Assembly (NCBI RefSeq): GCF_035581345.1
Contig: NZ_CP141608.1
Location: 372,001-436,000, forward strand
DNA: 64,000 bases
Direction of reading: 5' to 3'
DNA from: Pseudomonas sp. JQ170C
Lineage (GTDB): Bacteria > Pseudomonadota > Gammaproteobacteria > Pseudomonadales > Pseudomonadaceae
The notes beneath the pieces were generated by a model. The model did no database searches and was not told the origin of the DNA. It saw nothing but the letters and a program-made list of their open reading frames with translations. Of this stretch, positions 46,572 through 55,405 are shown one piece after another; position 1 is the first letter of the stretch; each line of letters starts with the position of its first letter. The position numbers were made by a program, and so were the translations under genes.

Positions 46572-49500
46572 ATGGCTGAGCTGCATGACACGGTCGCCCT
46601 CGCCTGGGTCAAGGGTGCCATCGGTGACTGCCTGGCCCAGGCGCGCCTGGCGCTGGAGCAGTTTTCCGCCGAGGCCGGCGATGAAGACGCGCTAACCGGA
46701 TTTGTCGACAACCTGCACCAGGTGCGCGGCTGCCTGGTGATGCTTGAACTCAGCGGCGCCGCGCTGCTGGCCGAAGAGCTGGAGCAGCTAGGGCAGGCGC
46801 TGCGGGCAAAGCGGGTAAGCCAGCGTGGCGAAGCCCTTGGCGCGTTGTTTCGCGGCCTTGAGCAATTGCCGTTGTACCTGGACCGGCTGCGCAGTGCCCG
46901 TCGCGACCTGCCGTTGGTGGTACTGCCGGTGCTTAACCAGCTGCGCGCGGAGCGCGGAGTCGAGCCGCTGGGGCAGGGTAGCCTGTTGACGACAGCACCC
47001 GCACCGGCTGAAGAGCTGGCCAATCTCGACCTGTCCCTGAGCGCCTTGCGCGAGCGGTTGCACGCAGGCTCCGACCGCGATGCCATGCGTTCGGTGGTGG
47101 CTGCGTTGTGTGAAGACCTGATGCGGGTCAAGGAACGCCTGGACCTGTTTGTACGCAGCGATCGCCAGCGTCTGGATGATCTGCAGCCCTTGCTCTCGCC
47201 GCTGCGGCAAATTGCCGACACGCTGGCGGTGCTGGGCTTTGGCCAACCACGGCGCGTCATTATCGACCAGGTGCTGGTTTTGCAGAGCCTGGCCCAGGGC
47301 CAGCGCGCCCCGGATGACGCCGTGCTGATGGATGTGGCCGGGGCATTGCTGTATGTCGAGGCGACGCTGGCCGGCATGGTCGGGCCCCTCGAGCATCACC
47401 CCAGCCAGAGCTCGCTGCCGGGCACCGACCTGGCCGAAATTCGTCAGTTGGTGCTGGAAGAGGCCAACGCGGTGCTGCAGCAGGTCAAGGACCAGATCGG
47501 CGACTCGCTGGAGGCCGGCTGGCAGCCCCATCGCATGCAGCCCTTGCCCGGTTTGCTGCAACAGGTGCGTGGCGCCCTGGCCATGCTGATGCTGCCGCGA
47601 CCGGCGGCCTTGATGGGGCGCTGCGGCGACTACGCCCAGGCCAATCTGCTCGGGGCCGCGCCGCCGGACACCACGGCCCTGGCGCACCTTGCCGACGCCC
47701 TGAGTGCCTGTGAGTGTTATTTGCAGTGGCTGATTGCCGACCCGCAGGCCAACCACTGGCATTTCCTCGACGCCGCCCAGGCAAGCCTCGCTGCGTTGGG
47801 GTATGCGCCTGAGCCTGTGCCGGCGGTTGAAGCCCAGGTGCCGGTTATCGAAGAGCCGGTGGTCGATGAAGAACTGCGCGAGGTGTTTCTGGAGGAAGCC
47901 GACGAGCTGTTGCCGCAACTCAAGGCGCAATGGGCGCGCTGGCAGGCCAATCCGGCTGAGCGCGACGCGCTGGTAGAGCTGCGCCGCGGACTGCACACCC
48001 TCAAGGGCAGTGGCCGCATGGTGCGGGCCCAGGGGCTGGCCGAGCTGGCCTGGGCGGCCGAGCACTTTCTCAACCGGGTGCTGGAAGGCCGTGTCGAAAT
48101 CGGCGCCGTGCCCCTTGCCTGTCTGCAACACGTACTGGATCTGATTCCCGGACTGCTGGCGGCCTTTGCCAAGGGCCAGTCCCAGGCTGCAGAAGACATC
48201 GAACAACTGGCGTTGCGCCTGCACGCACTGGCGATGAATGACGCGCCCTTCGAGGCGGCTGCCAACGAGTCCATTGACCCTCAATTGCTCGAGATCTTCC
48301 GCAACGAAGCCCAGGGTCATCTGGCGAGTATCGACAGCTTTCTGGAACATGCCGAGCAGCATTTGCCGCAGCCGGTCAGCGACACATTGCAACGCGCCCT
48401 GCATACGCTCAAGGGCAGTGCCGCCATGGCCGGCGTCGCGCCCATCGCTGAACTGGCTGGTGCCCTCGATCTGCTGGCGCGGGAATTCAAGGCCCACCAA
48501 CTGGCCTTCGACCTTGAAGAAATCTACCTGCTGGAAAGCGCCGAGCCGCTGTTGAAACGTGGGCTCGAGCAACTGAGCAACGCACCGCTGGCGCCGATTG
48601 TCGGCGCGTCGACCCTGATCGAAGAGATTCACCAGGTGGTCGAGGCGCGTCTGCAGGCGCTGCTGGAGGCACCGAGCCAGGGCGTACGGATCAAGCGTGA
48701 CCCGCAGCTGATTGCCAGCTTCCTGGCCCAGGGCATGGATATCCTGCTGGATGCCGAATCGTTGTTGTTGCGTTGGCAGGAGCACCCGGGCGAGCGCCAG
48801 GAGCTCACCGCGCTGCTCGATGAGTTGACCACCCTGGGCCAGAGTGCCCATTTGGCCGATCTTTGGCAGGTGGATGACCTGTGCGAAGCGCTGTTGGACC
48901 TGTACGGCGCGGTCGAGGAAAGCAGCCTGGCGGTCAGCGAACGCTTCTTCGAGGAGGCGCAGCATGCCCATGAGGCGCTGATCGACATGCTCGACCAGAT
49001 TGCCGCAGGCCAGGAAGTCGACCCGCGGCCGGAACGTCTCAAGGCCCTGCGTGAGCTGCTCGACGAAGCGTTGGCACCCGATGCCACGGGGTTGGTCAGC
49101 ATCCGCGATGGCCAGGCGAACATCGCCGAACTGGGCGCTGCCACGGCGGCCCTGGACGCGGAGCCGGCCATGGTCGAGCTGTTTCTCGAAGAAGCCTGCG
49201 ATGTGCTTGAAAGCGCTGACCAGGCGTTGGCCCGGTGTTTGGTCGAGCCCGACAATGCCCTGACCTTGTCGTCGCTGCAGCGCGATCTGCAGACCCTCAA
49301 GGTGGGGGCGCAGATGGCCGCCATCGGCGCGGTTGAAGTACTGGCCCGGGAGCTGGAGTTGCTCTACGAGGGGCTGGTCGATCGCCGTTTCAGCCTGACG
49401 CCTGCGCTTGGCGATCTGCTCAAGCGCAGCCACGCGCAACTGACCCAGGTGCTTGCCTCGTTGCAGCAAGGGCAGGCGCCTGCAGCAGCCGTCGAGTTGC

Positions 49501-51878
49501 TGGCGGCGCTGCGTGAATTTCGCCATGAGGCAGCCCCGGCCGCGGTCGCGGACAAACCTGCCGACGCAGTGCAGGAGGCGGGCGACAAGGAGCTGCTGGA
49601 GATCTTCCTCGAAGAGAGTTTCGATATCGTCGAAAGCTCGGGTGCGGCCTTGTTGCGCTGGCAGGCTGAGCCACGCAATGGCGTCGAAGTGGAGAACCTG
49701 TTGCGCGACCTGCATACCCTCAAGGGCGGTGCGCGCATGGTCGAGATTGCGCCCATAGGCGACTTGGCCCATGAACTGGAATTTCTTTACGAACTGCTGG
49801 CCGCCGGGCAGTTGCAGCCCAGTGCAGCGCTGTTCAGCCTGTTGCAGAACTGCCATGACCGCCTGGCCCATATGCTGGATGCCGTACGCCTGCATCAGCC
49901 GCTGCATGCCGCCACGGCACTGATCGACTACATCCGCAATTTCAGCAGCGCCGCCCTGGCCGACACGGCCGCCCAGCATTCCAATCCGGATGCAGCGCCG
50001 GTTGAATTACCGGTGGCCGCACCTGAGCGCGGGCCGGTCGACATGGTCAAGGTGGCGTCAGAGCTGCTCGATGACCTGGGTAACCTGGCCGGTGAGCATT
50101 CGATCATTCGTGGACGTATCGAGCAGCAGGTCAACGATGCCCAGGTGGCGTTGAACGAAATGGAAACCACCCTGGAGCGCATGCGCGATCAGTTGCGCCG
50201 CCTGGATACCGAAACCCAGGGGCGGATCCTCAGTCGCCAGCAGGCTGATGGTGACAACCAGGCCTACGACGACTTCGACCCGCTGGAGATGGACCGCCAC
50301 TCGCAGTTGCAGCAGTTGTCCCGGGCCCTGTTCGAGTCGGCTTCCGACCTGCTCGATCTCAAGGAAACCCTGACGGTGCGGGCTCAGGATGCCCACAGCC
50401 TGTTACAGCAGCAGGCACGGGTGAACAGCGAGTTGCAGGAAGGCCTGATGCGTACGCGCATGGTGCCGTTCGAGCGGTTGGTGCCGCGCTTGCAGCGGGT
50501 CGTGCGGCAGGTGGCCAGCGAGCTGGGCAAGCAGGTCGAGCTGGTGGTGGGCAATGCCGAGGGCGAGATGGACCGCAGCGTGCTGGAGCGCATGGTGGCG
50601 CCGCTTGAGCATATGTTGCGCAACGCCGTCGACCATGGCCTGGAAGCCCGCGATATGCGCCTGGCGGCGGGCAAGCCTGAACAGGGTCTGATTTCGCTGA
50701 ACCTGCTGCATGAGGGCGCCGACATTGTCATTGAAATGTCCGACGACGGTGCGGGCGTGCCGCTGGACGCGGTGCGGCGCAAGGCAATCAAGCGCGGACT
50801 GCTCGACCCGGAGGCCGTGCTCAGCGATCACGAGATCATGCAGTTCATTCTGCAGCCGGGCTTCTCCACGGCCGAGAAGATCACCCAGATTTCCGGGCGC
50901 GGTCTGGGCATGGATGTGGTCCATGAAGAGGTCAAGCAACTGGGCGGTTCGATGGTGATCGAGTCCAATCCGGGCAAAGGGGCGCGCTTTCTGATCCGCC
51001 TGCCGTTCACCGTCTCGGTCAACCGGGCGTTGATGGTGCAGTTTGGCGACGAGCAATATGCCGTGCCGCTCAACACCATCGAAGGCATCGTCCGGGTGCC
51101 GCCTGCGGAGCTGGAAACCTGTTACCAGCTCGAATCGCCCCATTACGAATACGCCGGGCATCGTTACGTGCTGCATTACCTGGGCGAACTGCTGCAAGGG
51201 GCGGTGCGACCGCGCCTGCTTGGCCAGAGCCTGCCGCTGCCGGTGCTGCTGGTGCATTCTCATGATCAGCAGTTTGCCATCCAGGTCGATAGCCTGGCCG
51301 CCAGTCGCGAAATCGTGGTCAAGAGCCTGGGGCCGCAGTTTGCCGGCGTCCAGGGATTGTCCGGGGCGACCTTGCTCGGCGATGGCCGGGTGGTGCTGAT
51401 TCTGGATTTGCTGGGGCAGTTGCGCGGTCTGCAGCAGCGACAGTCCCAGCAAGCGGGAAGCAACGCCACCCTGCGCCGCCAGCAGATCGAGCGGGCACCG
51501 AAGCGGCCGTTGCTGGTGATGGTGGTCGATGACTCGGTAACGGTACGCAAGGTCACGGGGCGACTGCTGGAACGCCACGGCATGAACGTGCTGACGGCCA
51601 AGGACGGTGTCGATGCCATGGCGCTGCTGCAGGAGCATCGTCCCGACATTCTCCTGCTGGACATCGAGATGCCGCGCATGGACGGCTTCGAGGTCGCCAC
51701 CCAGATTCGCCATGACCCGGAGCTCAAGGACCTGCCAATCATCATGATCACCTCGCGAACCGGGCAGAAACACCGCGACCGGGCCATGTCCATCGGCGTC
51801 AACGACTACCTGGGCAAGCCTTATCAAGAATCGGTGTTGCTGCAGAGCATCGCCCTGTGGAGTCGCCGCCATGCTTGA
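46572..51878 (+). CDS. chpA: Chp system hybrid histidine kinase ChpA
   Basis: 1768-residue multi-domain CheA-like kinase, shorter than the ~2470-residue P. aeruginosa ChpA. Seven Hpt-like motifs are visible. Canonical His is present at H475, H611 and H1048 (LHTLKGS/G). H49 is in LHQVRG; Q330 (LQQVRG), T753 (LTTLGQS) and Q907 (LQTLKVG) have lost the His. Next come a dimerisation helix, the CheA ATPase (HMLRNAVDHGLE near residue 1350, DDGAGVP, GRGLGMDVV), a CheW-like domain and a C-terminal receiver with phosphoacceptor D1697 (LLDIEMPRMDGFEV). The start at 46572 has GGGAG six bases upstream; 46554 is an alternative. Confidence 0.95.
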   Translation: MAELHDTVALAWVKGAIGDCLAQARLALEQFSAEAGDEDALTGFVDNLHQVRGCLVMLELSGAALLAEELEQLGQALRAKRVSQRGEALGALFRGLEQLPLYLDRLRSARRDLPLVVLPVLNQLRAERGVEPLGQGSLLTTAPAPAEELANLDLSLSALRERLHAGSDRDAMRSVVAALCEDLMRVKERLDLFVRSDRQRLDDLQPLLSPLRQIADTLAVLGFGQPRRVIIDQVLVLQSLAQGQRAPDDAVLMDVAGALLYVEATLAGMVGPLEHHPSQSSLPGTDLAEIRQLVLEEANAVLQQVKDQIGDSLEAGWQPHRMQPLPGLLQQVRGALAMLMLPRPAALMGRCGDYAQANLLGAAPPDTTALAHLADALSACECYLQWLIADPQANHWHFLDAAQASLAALGYAPEPVPAVEAQVPVIEEPVVDEELREVFLEEADELLPQLKAQWARWQANPAERDALVELRRGLHTLKGSGRMVRAQGLAELAWAAEHFLNRVLEGRVEIGAVPLACLQHVLDLIPGLLAAFAKGQSQAAEDIEQLALRLHALAMNDAPFEAAANESIDPQLLEIFRNEAQGHLASIDSFLEHAEQHLPQPVSDTLQRALHTLKGSAAMAGVAPIAELAGALDLLAREFKAHQLAFDLEEIYLLESAEPLLKRGLEQLSNAPLAPIVGASTLIEEIHQVVEARLQALLEAPSQGVRIKRDPQLIASFLAQGMDILLDAESLLLRWQEHPGERQELTALLDELTTLGQSAHLADLWQVDDLCEALLDLYGAVEESSLAVSERFFEEAQHAHEALIDMLDQIAAGQEVDPRPERLKALRELLDEALAPDATGLVSIRDGQANIAELGAATAALDAEPAMVELFLEEACDVLESADQALARCLVEPDNALTLSSLQRDLQTLKVGAQMAAIGAVEVLARELELLYEGLVDRRFSLTPALGDLLKRSHAQLTQVLASLQQGQAPAAAVELLAALREFRHEAAPAAVADKPADAVQEAGDKELLEIFLEESFDIVESSGAALLRWQAEPRNGVEVENLLRDLHTLKGGARMVEIAPIGDLAHELEFLYELLAAGQLQPSAALFSLLQNCHDRLAHMLDAVRLHQPLHAATALIDYIRNFSSAALADTAAQHSNPDAAPVELPVAAPERGPVDMVKVASELLDDLGNLAGEHSIIRGRIEQQVNDAQVALNEMETTLERMRDQLRRLDTETQGRILSRQQADGDNQAYDDFDPLEMDRHSQLQQLSRALFESASDLLDLKETLTVRAQDAHSLLQQQARVNSELQEGLMRTRMVPFERLVPRLQRVVRQVASELGKQVELVVGNAEGEMDRSVLERMVAPLEHMLRNAVDHGLEARDMRLAAGKPEQGLISLNLLHEGADIVIEMSDDGAGVPLDAVRRKAIKRGLLDPEAVLSDHEIMQFILQPGFSTAEKITQISGRGLGMDVVHEEVKQLGGSMVIESNPGKGARFLIRLPFTVSVNRALMVQFGDEQYAVPLNTIEGIVRVPPAELETCYQLESPHYEYAGHRYVLHYLGELLQGAVRPRLLGQSLPLPVLLVHSHDQQFAIQVDSLAASREIVVKSLGPQFAGVQGLSGATLLGDGRVVLILDLLGQLRGLQQRQSQQAGSNATLRRQQIERAPKRPLLVMVVDDSVTVRKVTGRLLERHGMNVLTAKDGVDAMALLQEHRPDILLLDIEMPRMDGFEVATQIRHDPELKDLPIIMITSRTGQKHRDRAMSIGVNDYLGKPYQESVLLQSIALWSRRHA

Positions 51879-52338
51879 GCAATCGGTTCGTAATGGCCGA
51901 CGCACGAGCCTGACCGGCCTGCTGCTGGCCCTCGGCGATCGCTGCCTGGTGCTGCCGAACGTGGCGGTGGCCGAGTTGATCGGATACCAGGCCGGGACCC
52001 CGGCCGAGCAGCAACCGGCGTGGATGCTCGGCTGGATCGACTGGCGCAACCAGCGCTTGCCGCTGCTCAGTTTCGAGGCGGTGTGCGGCGGCCCGGTGAA
52101 GGTCGGCGAGCGGGCGCGGATTGTGGTGCTCAATGCCCTGGGCAGCAGCCGCCAGCGGTTTATCGCCTTGCTGGTGCAGGGCATACCTCGCTCCTGCAAG
52201 CTCGACAGCCAGCTCAACTATGTCGATGTGCCGTTGGCGCCGCTGGAGCTGGCAGCGGTGCAGGTCGGCGATCAGGTCGCCCGGGTGCCGGACCTGCCGG
52301 CACTGGAGCGCTTGCTGGAGGAAGCAGGGCTGGTTTGA
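51871..52338 (+). CDS. chpC: Chp system CheW-like protein ChpC
   Basis: 155-residue CheW-domain protein, the second adaptor of the Chp system. Conserved features include LLLALGDRCLVLPNVAVAEL, WMLGWIDWRNQRLPLLSFE and a final helix. It overlaps chpA by 8 bp. In P. aeruginosa it mediates responses to some attractants. The chpB methylesterase gene normally between chpA and chpC is missing. Confidence 0.9.
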   Translation: MLEQSVRNGRRTSLTGLLLALGDRCLVLPNVAVAELIGYQAGTPAEQQPAWMLGWIDWRNQRLPLLSFEAVCGGPVKVGERARIVVLNALGSSRQRFIALLVQGIPRSCKLDSQLNYVDVPLAPLELAAVQVGDQVARVPDLPALERLLEEAGLV

Positions 52339-52393
52339 AACATTTGCCTGTGTAGGATGGGACGTCAGTCCGTTGTCTGGAGGACCCTGTTGC

Positions 52394-53011
52394 ATGTATC
52401 ACGGTGAACGTTTCAACGCCTGGACGCATCTGGTCGGCGCGGTGCTGGCCTGTATCGGTGCCATCTGGTTGCTGGTGGTGGCGAGCCTTCAGGGCGATCC
52501 CTGGAAAATCGTCAGCCTGGCGATCTATGGCTTTACGCTGCTGTTGCTCTACAGCATCTCCACGGTCTATCACAGCGTGCGCGGCCGGGCGAAGGTGGTG
52601 ATGCGCAAGCTCGATCACCTATCGATTTATTTGTTGATTGCCGGCAGTTACACGCCGTTCTGCCTGGTCAGCCTGCGCGGCCCCTGGGGCTGGAGCCTGT
52701 TCGGCGTGGTCTGGGGGCTGGCAGTGATCGGCATGCTGCAGGAGATCAAGCCGCGCTCCGAAGCCCGGGTGCTGTCGATCATCATCTATGCGGTGATGGG
52801 CTGGATCGTACTGGTAGCGGTCAAGCCACTGCTGGCGAGCCTGGGGGGCGCGGGGTTTGCCTGGCTGGCCGCCGGTGGTGCGTTCTACACCATCGGCATT
52901 ATCTTCTTCGCCTATGACAGCCGCTTTCGCCACTGGCATGGCATCTGGCACCTGTTTGTCATCGCCGGCAGCCTGCTGCACTTCATCGCCGTGTTCTTCT
53001 ACGTGCTCTAG
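52394..53011 (+). CDS. Hemolysin III family membrane protein (TrhA/YqfA-like)
   Basis: 205-residue integral membrane protein of the HlyIII/PAQR-like family with about seven helices. The conserved early GERFNAWTHLVGAVLACIG segment contains the family His, SISTVYHSVRG includes the second and RHWHGIWHLFVIAGSLLHF the last, a likely metal site. The E. coli relative TrhA controls membrane lipid composition rather than lysing cells. GGAGGA lies 9 bases before ATG 52394. It converges on rsmE with a 4-bp overlap of the ends. Confidence 0.9.
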   Translation: MYHGERFNAWTHLVGAVLACIGAIWLLVVASLQGDPWKIVSLAIYGFTLLLLYSISTVYHSVRGRAKVVMRKLDHLSIYLLIAGSYTPFCLVSLRGPWGWSLFGVVWGLAVIGMLQEIKPRSEARVLSIIIYAVMGWIVLVAVKPLLASLGGAGFAWLAAGGAFYTIGIIFFAYDSRFRHWHGIWHLFVIAGSLLHFIAVFFYVL

Positions 53012-53727
53012 AAGTCGCCCCACAACTGCTGGGCGACAGCCAGGGCCACCACCGGTGCGGTTTCGGTGCGCAGCACCCGTGGGCCAAGGCGCGCAGCCTG
53101 AAACCCAGCGGCCTTGGCCTGGTCCACTTCGGCGTCGCTCAGGCCGCCTTCGGGGCCGATCAAAAAGGCCAGGCTGTCGGGCTTCTGGTGGCTGACCAGC
53201 GGCTCGGCTACCGGGTGCAGCACCAGCTTGAGCTGCTCGTCACACGCCTTGAGCCAGTCGGCCAGCAGCACGGGCGGGTTGATCTGCGGCACGCTGGAGC
53301 GGCCACACTGCTCGCAGGCGCTGATGGCCACCTGGCGCCAGTGGGCCAGGCGCTTGTCGGCCCGCTCGTCCTTGAGGCGGACTTCACAGCGCTCGCTGAC
53401 GATCGGGGTGATGACGCTGGCGCCCAGCTCGGTGGCTTTCTGGATGGCCCAGTCCATGCGCTCGCCCCGGGACAGGCCCTGGCCCAGGTGAACCTTGAGG
53501 CTGGAGTCGGGCTGGCCGGCGAACGCTTCGTTGAGGCTTACGCGCACGGCTTTCTTGCCGACTTCCAGCAACTGGCCCAGGTATTCCTGGCCGCTGCCGT
53601 CGAACAGCTGCACGGCGTCGCCGGCGGCCATGCGCAGTACACGGCCGATGTAGTGGGCCTGGGCCTCCGGCAGGTCGTGCTCGCCAAGGCTCAGGGGGGC
53701 ATCAATGAAGAAGCGGGACAGTCTCAT
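53008..53727 (-). CDS. rsmE: 16S rRNA (uracil1498-N3)-methyltransferase RsmE
   Basis: 239-residue SPOUT methyltransferase. N-terminal PUA-like domain (MRLSRFFIDAPLSLGEHDLP), then IQKATELGASVITPIVSERC near residue 92, ISACEQCGRSSVPQI near 133, and the knotted SAM site LAFLIGPEGGLSDAEVDQA near 187 with LGPRVLRTETAPVVAL near 213. It matches the family pattern much better than the paralogue at 21119-21826. It lies downstream of bioA with a REP pair between them. Confidence 0.95.
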   Translation of the reverse strand: MRLSRFFIDAPLSLGEHDLPEAQAHYIGRVLRMAAGDAVQLFDGSGQEYLGQLLEVGKKAVRVSLNEAFAGQPDSSLKVHLGQGLSRGERMDWAIQKATELGASVITPIVSERCEVRLKDERADKRLAHWRQVAISACEQCGRSSVPQINPPVLLADWLKACDEQLKLVLHPVAEPLVSHQKPDSLAFLIGPEGGLSDAEVDQAKAAGFQAARLGPRVLRTETAPVVALAVAQQLWGDF

Positions 53728-53740
53728 TTGCAAACTCTGT

Positions 53741-53803
53741 AGGCGCGGGCTTGCCCCGCGATTGTGTTTTTTGATCGTGATCGCGGGGCAAGCCCGCTCC
53801 CAC
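53741..53803. repeat. REP element pair, copy 6 (outward arms)
   Basis: GCGCGGGCTTGCCCCGCGAT, an 18-base spacer rich in T, then ATCGCGGGGCAAGCCCGCTC. The order of arms is opposite to copies 2-5 and 7. It sits just after the bioA stop. Confidence 0.88.
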
Positions 53804-53808
53804 AGGTA

Positions 53809-55215
53809 TTAGCCCGGATCGCGGAAGTCGGGGTGGAAATCAGCCGGTACCGCCACGCTGACACTGCTGCGTGTGGCGATGTCGATGCCTTCGCTGGCCA
53901 CCTCGGCGAGGAAGTCGATCTGCTCGGGTGTGATCACGTAGGGCGGCAGGAAGTACACCACGCTGCCCAGTGGGCGCAGCAGGGCACCGCGAGTCAGGGC
54001 ATGCTCGAAGACCTTCAGGCCGCGACGCTCCTGCCAGGGATAAGCCGTCTTGCTGGCCTTGTCCTGGACCATCTCGATGGCCAGGGCCATGCCGGTCTGG
54101 CGCACTTCGGCGACATGGGGGTGATCGACCAGGTGCGCGGTGGCCGTGGCCATGCGCGCCGACAAGGCCTTGTTCTGCTCGATGACGTTGTCTTGCTCGA
54201 AGATGTCCAGGGTCGCCAGGGCCGCGGCACAGGCCAGCGGGTTGCCGGTGTAGCTGTGCGAATGGAGGAAGGCGCGCAGCGTCGGGTAGTCGTCGTAGAA
54301 CGCGCTGTACACCTCGTTGGTGGTCAGGCAGGCGGCCAGCGGCAGGTAGCCACCGGTGAGGGCCTTGGACAGGCAGAGGAAGTCGGGGCGGATGCCGGCC
54401 TGTTCACAGGCGAACATCGTTCCGGTGCGGCCGAAGCCTACGGCGATTTCGTCGTGGATCAGGTGCACGCCGTAGCGGTCACAGGCCTCGCGCAGCAGCT
54501 TGAGGTACACCGGATGGTACATGCGCATGCCGCCGGCGCCCTGGATCAGCGGCTCGACGATCACGGCGGCGACCGTGGCATGGTGCTCGGCCAGGGTCTG
54601 CTCCATGACGGCAAACATGTTGCGCGAGTGTTCCTCCCAGCTCATGCCTTCCGGACGCAGGTAGCAGTCCGGGCTTGGCACCTTGAGGGTGTCGAGCAGC
54701 AAGGCCTTGTAGGTTTCGGTGAACAGCGGCACATCGCCGACCGACATCGCGGCGATGGTTTCGCCGTGGTAGCTGTTGCTCAGGGTGACGAAGCGCTTCT
54801 TCTCTGGCTGGCCTTTGTTCAGCCAGTAGTGAAAGCTCATTTTCAGCGCCACTTCGATGCACGATGAGCCGTTATCGGCGTAGAAGCACCGGTCCAGGCC
54901 TTCGGGGGTCAGCTTGACCAGGCGCTCGGACAGCTCGATCACCGGCTGGTGGCTGAAGCCTGCGAGAATCACGTGCTCAAGCTGGTCGACCTGATCCTTG
55001 ATGCGCTGGTTGATGCGCGGGTTGGCATGGCCGAACACATTGACCCACCAGGAGCTGACAGCGTCCAGGTAGCGCTTGCCTTCAAAGTCTTCCAGCCACA
55101 CGCCTTCGCCGCGCTTGATCGGGATCAGGGGCAGGTGTTCGTGGTCTTTCATCTGGGTGCAGGGGTGCCACAGGACCTTCAGGTCACGTTGCATCCACTG
55201 TTGGTTTAGGCCCAT
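53809..55215 (-). CDS. bioA: Adenosylmethionine-8-amino-7-oxononanoate aminotransferase BioA
   Basis: 468-residue PLP enzyme of class III aminotransferases. It uses S-adenosylmethionine as amino donor to make 7,8-diaminopelargonate in biotin synthesis. Characteristic parts: LWHPCTQMKDH near residue 16, the SYHGETIAAMSVGD segment, HLIHDEIAVGFGRTG near 245 and the PLP Lys in CLSKALTGGYLPLAA near 284. The ATG at 55215 has CAGGAGA upstream; the longer frame is not coding. The other bio genes are not in this window. Confidence 0.95.
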   Translation of the reverse strand: MGLNQQWMQRDLKVLWHPCTQMKDHEHLPLIPIKRGEGVWLEDFEGKRYLDAVSSWWVNVFGHANPRINQRIKDQVDQLEHVILAGFSHQPVIELSERLVKLTPEGLDRCFYADNGSSCIEVALKMSFHYWLNKGQPEKKRFVTLSNSYHGETIAAMSVGDVPLFTETYKALLLDTLKVPSPDCYLRPEGMSWEEHSRNMFAVMEQTLAEHHATVAAVIVEPLIQGAGGMRMYHPVYLKLLREACDRYGVHLIHDEIAVGFGRTGTMFACEQAGIRPDFLCLSKALTGGYLPLAACLTTNEVYSAFYDDYPTLRAFLHSHSYTGNPLACAAALATLDIFEQDNVIEQNKALSARMATATAHLVDHPHVAEVRQTGMALAIEMVQDKASKTAYPWQERRGLKVFEHALTRGALLRPLGSVVYFLPPYVITPEQIDFLAEVASEGIDIATRSSVSVAVPADFHPDFRDPG

Positions 55216-55405
55216 TTCGATTCTCCTGGCGACGACGGCGCGAACATGCGCCGCAAGCCTATGCAAAGCGCCGGGCGAGAACAACCCGTGGCATGCAATC
55301 AGGCGGCTGGCGTTGCTGGCGGGGACCCTTGGCCTGGCGTATCCTTCAGCTACTCTTTCCGGGGGATTCCCCCCAACATTCTGCTTAGATCCGGAGTTCG
55401 CCAAA

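Noticed and set aside
46788..49979. 1063-codon open frame on the minus strand opposite chpA
   Set aside because: It lies wholly inside a clear multi-domain kinase gene; long antisense frames are expected in such G+C-rich DNA and the translation is low-complexity Gln/Leu/Arg/Gly with no recognisable domain.
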